NCBI GenBank assembly: GCA_020744225.1
Contig: JAGMWG010000001.1
Location: forward strand, 1,364,001 to 1,428,000
Direction: 5' to 3'
Length of the DNA: 64,000 bases
DNA from: Paraphoma chrysanthemicola
Taxonomy: Eukaryota; Ascomycota; Dothideomycetes; Pleosporales; Phaeosphaeriaceae
The notes below the pieces were generated by a model. The model was not told the origin of the DNA. It was given only the letters and a program-made list of their open reading frames with translations, and did no database searches. Below, piece after piece: positions 59,773-64,000 of the stretch (position 1 is its first letter; the number at the start of each line of letters is the position of its first letter). A program made the translations under genes and the position numbers.

Positions 59773-60657
59773 TTATGACTTGGCCTTTACGCCATGTTGT
59801 CTTGCCTCGTTCTTGTCGTTGAAGTACTTGGCGGTAACGCCGATCAGACTTATTACACCCGAAACCATGAGGAAGTTGACAAGCATGTCCCCTCTTCTGT
59901 ACTCCTCTTCCGTATGCACAGACCGAGCTGTTCTTCTCCGCCGTGCCCAAATATGCTCATTGATGCTATCATGCGTCTCTTTATGCCTCCGATTATCAAA
60001 GTGCGGAACTTGGTGTCCTTGCTTCTGCTGCCCTGGACCAAATCCGCCCCCAAAATCTCCGTAGCTTTCATGCGGCGCTTCCTGCTCCTTGCCCTCGGCG
60101 TGCGGATTGTGATTCGCATATTCTGCTCTCTTTGCACCGTGCTGGCCATAGCCCCCAGCTTTGTAGAAACTCGGCGGCGGGCCGCGAAATGTGCTGCGCT
60201 TCTTGTTCAATCCACTTGCTGGTCGCGATCCGAATGAGGCGGACGAATGGCTTCCTTGCGGATAGCCATTGCTCCTTCCCCAGCCTGCACCTCGTCGCTC
60301 GGACTGGTGCACTTGTGCGTCATACTGTGCGCGCTTCTCGGGGACTGAGAGCACGTGGTATGCTTCGCTTATGGCAACGAAGCGCGTGCTCGCGGAGGGA
60401 TCGTCGGGGTTGCGATCTGGATGGTGTTGCTTCGACAGCGTGTAGAATTGCCGCTTGATGTCTGCCGGGGTTGCGGCAGATGTTATTTGTAGGATTTCAT
60501 AGTGGTTCGGCAGGCTATCGGCGAGGCGTGGTGTTGTCGTGTGGAAGGATGACGCTTGGAGTGGTCGCAGCCGTGGGGTGTGGCGACATGAGTAACATAT
60601 CCATGTTGGTGTCGGGCGAGCGATTGATCGCAGGAGAGGTGCAGGGCGGGGTGGCAT
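59773..60657 (-). CDS. Mitochondrial membrane J-protein (DnaJ domain)
   Basis: 294 residues, no intron. Hsp70 co-chaperone by its J domain at ~51-112 (NHYEILQI, HPD at SKQHHPDRNPDD, then RFVAISEAYHVLSVPEKRAQYD). The first ~45 residues are basic and Ser/Thr-rich with few acids (RSIARPTPTW... SSFHTTTPRLADSLP), a mitochondrial presequence. A Gly/His/Pro-rich linker follows, then a C-terminal hydrophobic helix (~260-280, MLVNFLMVSGVISLIGVTAKYF) and a short basic tail. Layout resembles the fungal J-proteins with a C-terminal membrane anchor in the inner membrane; the partner Hsp70 is not evident. It diverges from MetAP2 across only 231 bp, so the two probably share a promoter. Confidence 0.88.
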   Translation of the reverse strand: MPPRPAPLLRSIARPTPTWICYSCRHTPRLRPLQASSFHTTTPRLADSLPNHYEILQITSAATPADIKRQFYTLSKQHHPDRNPDDPSASTRFVAISEAYHVLSVPEKRAQYDAQVHQSERRGAGWGRSNGYPQGSHSSASFGSRPASGLNKKRSTFRGPPPSFYKAGGYGQHGAKRAEYANHNPHAEGKEQEAPHESYGDFGGGFGPGQQKQGHQVPHFDNRRHKETHDSINEHIWARRRRTARSVHTEEEYRRGDMLVNFLMVSGVISLIGVTAKYFNDKNEARQHGVKAKS

Positions 60658-60888
60658 AGCCCATTACGAGTAGATGGTGGTGCTTGAGCAAAGCACGGCA
60701 TTCAATGAGTGAATGTTCGCACTATAGACGTCATCCGCCCAATCGATACGCGAGACATTAGCGTGGCTGAACCCCGAGACCAACCTACGGAATAGCCCCT
60801 GCTAGTGGGGCGAGCGTTGAGTTCGAGATTCAAGAAATTCGCTTTCTCGTCTGTCAGCCCGACACTTTCTCACCTCCAACTCGCAACC
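60658..60888. promoter_or_regulatory. Compact bidirectional promoter, J-protein / MetAP2
   Basis: 231 bp separate the two divergent start codons. CCAAT-like CCAATC occurs at about 60738. A TTTCTCACCTCCAACTCGCAACC leader-type tract precedes the MetAP2 ATG. Confidence 0.4.
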
Positions 60889-62401
<1,513 letters not shown>

Positions 62402-63028
62402 GTCCCGCGATGACAAACATTTTGGCGTACAGGGCGGAAATGCATGATCTACTACGACGAAAGCTGATTTGACGGGCAACGACTTCCATGTCTAATCTTG
62501 TTTTCGATAGCATTTACATACAAAAGCAACAACCCAATACTCAAAGCATTCGCACCCATTCATCATCCATCGCCATTGATTTGGTTACTTCTGTGTCTGC
62601 GCTCCTGATTGGCGTGAAAGTGAGTCGTGGGTGTTTGGAAGCCGAAAGCCTGGAACAGGGCGTAAACAAATAGCACGCATGCTTTGAAAAAGTTCTACAA
62701 TTGCTGGGTGGATTAATATTGGGTCCTTGAACGCGGTGTTTTGAGGGGAAAGAGTGGGAGGGGTAATTTGGGAGAGGGCGAAGCCGAGAAGTCGGAATGA
62801 GTGCTCAAAGATAAGTAGAGAGAATGGAGAGTGGGTAGACTGAGTGCGGAGATCTGGTGAAATCGTTGTTACGAGGCAGCGCACTACTGGCTATCCCTTG
62901 GTGGCCAACTCACACTATATTTTGTGAAATGTGTTGGAGTAGTGATTCTCTCTCTAAGATGCTAAGCAATGAATCAATACAGACTTGAATGATTTACTGT
63001 TCCTGAATTTCTTTATGACTGTTCTCTA
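62402..63028. terminator. Convergent 3' region, MetAP2 / EFM6
   Basis: 627 bp between convergent stops, AT-rich with several A- and T-rich words (TTACATACAAAAGC, TTTTGTGAAATG). No gene supported. Confidence 0.4.
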
Positions 63029-63876
63029 CTACGCAGCTTTCTTCTTCGTGATACGGTACCTTATCCGATTAGCTTGATCCATCGTTCGATCCTCACAGAC
63101 TTACAAAAACAAGTTCTCTCTTGAGTACACCTCCTTATCTGGATCGTCATCCACTTGTTTCACATCGAACATCTTCCTTGCCACCTTCATGAATTGCAAA
63201 TCAGCTCTTCTCCGCTTCTTGAAGCAGAAATAACACGTTGTGTTGTCTCCAATCAGATCCTGTAGCGTCTGTTGTAGTAGTGGGAATGCTGGCTCAAAGT
63301 ACACGCAGTCTGCAGCTAGAATGATGTCCGGATATGCAGGCAATCCCGATGGTGTTGATTCGCCCCAGTCGTATATTGTCGCCGAAACACGTGAGTCAAG
63401 ACCATTGAGTGTGATATTGCGCTTCATGAGATCGAACATTGGTTCCTGGTCAGTGATGTGTAATTTCCGGTCGGTCTTGCAGCCTAAAGATACTGCTAGA
63501 CTTTGAGCGTGTCAGAATCGTAGAGCCAAAACAGATCGCAAAGTACGGACAGGAAAAGCCTACCCAACGAGGCCACCTCCTGCGCCCAACTCAACACTGT
63601 GATATATTAGCATAACACTAAAGTTTCAAAATGGCTTACGAACATGTCTTTGCCAAAAAGATCCGTCTTGTGTGTTCTAAGCATGTACTTGCTCAAAACC
63701 ATGCCTGCCGGCCAAAGCTGCCCACCGCATCCATTCTTCAAGTCTTCGTGCAGCTTCAGTGGGGGCAGAAGTAGCCCATCGAAATCAATTTCCGTGATAC
63801 CGGCTGGCTTGATCGGCGCAGGCGGCACGAGATCCTGGCTCACCCCGAACACGTCGTTTTCTTCACTGTCGGACAT
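63029..63876 (-). CDS. EFM6: Efm6-type protein-lysine N-methyltransferase
   Basis: Class I SAM-dependent methyltransferase of the METTL21/FAM86 group; yeast Efm6 methylates elongation factor 1A (family knowledge). Exons in coding order: 63644..63876, 63564..63596, 63105..63500 and 63029..63059; 230 residues. Start chosen at MSDSEENDVFG, 36 codons inside the longer frame. The N-terminal part has GGQLWPAGMVLSKYM; SAM motif I is DIVELGAGGGLVGLAVS, spread over three exons with a 33-nt middle exon. Later motifs are LHITDQEPM (acidic loop), the catalytic-type ADCVYFEPAFPLL and CFKKRRRADLQFM. The last exon gives ENLFLYRITKKKAA, replacing a stop met right after the donor. The first intron has a GTTCGT donor, needed for frame. 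Confidence 0.86.
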
Positions 63877-64000
63877 TGTCGAGGTATGTTGCAAATCGTT
63901 GGGTGATCTTTGGTAAATGATCAGAGACGTGGTTACCAATTGTGGATAAGGGAACTGGTGGGGCAAGAATAGCCGAAAGTGCACGGGACTCTTCGACTTC
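63877..64000. promoter_or_regulatory. 5' region of EFM6, window end
   Basis: 124 bp upstream of the EFM6 start on the minus strand. It is open in frame but shows no family similarity, so it is treated as leader or promoter. The next gene is outside the window. Confidence 0.35.

Overview
The window is nuclear DNA from a filamentous ascomycete (Pezizomycotina). A Dothideomycete is my best guess, but the sequence does not prove it. Evidence: about 23 protein genes at roughly one per 2.8 kb on both strands; many short introns (mostly 39-165 bp) with GTRNGY-type donors, CTRAC-like branch sites and YAG acceptors; and fungal families such as a DUR3 urea transporter, a Zn2Cys6 factor of the NirA type, a PHO81/NUC-2 SPX-ankyrin protein and a GPI-anchored Ser-rich cell-wall protein. 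I saw no transposase, integrase, CRISPR array, rRNA or tRNA. I rebuilt exon structures by hand from splice signals, phase and continuity with known families; in every multi-exon gene the summed exon lengths close the frame.

Layout. 1-1949: 3' part of a DUR3 urea permease. 1950-4519: gene-poor, with a decayed repeat field (about 3.1-4.1 kb). 4520-8612: divergent pair, a mitochondrial PPR protein (-) and the spliceosomal factor cwf18 (+). 8852-13598: divergent pair, a ZCCHC10-like SR-rich zinc-knuckle protein (-) and an R3H-SUZ RNA-binding protein (+). 13849-17689: an unknown multi-pass membrane protein (-) and a branched-chain aminotransferase (+). 17980-21258: a GPI-anchored cysteine/serine-rich protein (-) and an SCPx-type thiolase (-). 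21259-24057: 2.8 kb without a supportable gene. 24058-26811: a nine-exon kelch-type cell-surface receptor-like protein. 27452-31017: exportin-1 (CRM1). 32460-36048: the phosphate-sensing CDK inhibitor PHO81/NUC-2. 36576-38541: an ABC1/UbiB-family mitochondrial protein of the MCP2 type. 39916-42730: the Rsp5/NEDD4-type HECT ubiquitin ligase. 43449-47776: divergent pair, a mitochondrial PP2C phosphatase (-) and the TCF25/RQC1 ribosome-quality-control protein (+). 48364-50947: a Sec14-like/RhoGAP protein. 51501-54374: a NirA-like zinc-cluster transcription factor (-). 55863-57189: chorismate synthase (-), divergent from 58289-59547 VDAC porin (+). 59773-60657: mitochondrial J-protein (-), divergent from 60889-62401 methionine aminopeptidase 2 (+). 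63029-63876: the Efm6-type elongation-factor lysine methyltransferase (-).

The genes form no cluster with a shared purpose. Most are conserved housekeeping functions: mRNA processing and export, translation quality control, mitochondrial maintenance, ubiquitination, Rho signalling, amino-acid biosynthesis. Added to these are nutrient-response genes (urea uptake, phosphate sensing, a NirA-like regulator). The most interesting signals are fine-scale: a decayed repeat field with RIP-like transitions, a start codon interrupted by an intron (PHO81), a HECT catalytic cysteine codon interrupted by an intron, micro-exons of 12, 18 and 30 nt, a terminal exon hidden behind an in-frame stop (cwf18), a group of GTTCG-type splice donors, and a Thr at the leptomycin-B-determining position of exportin-1.
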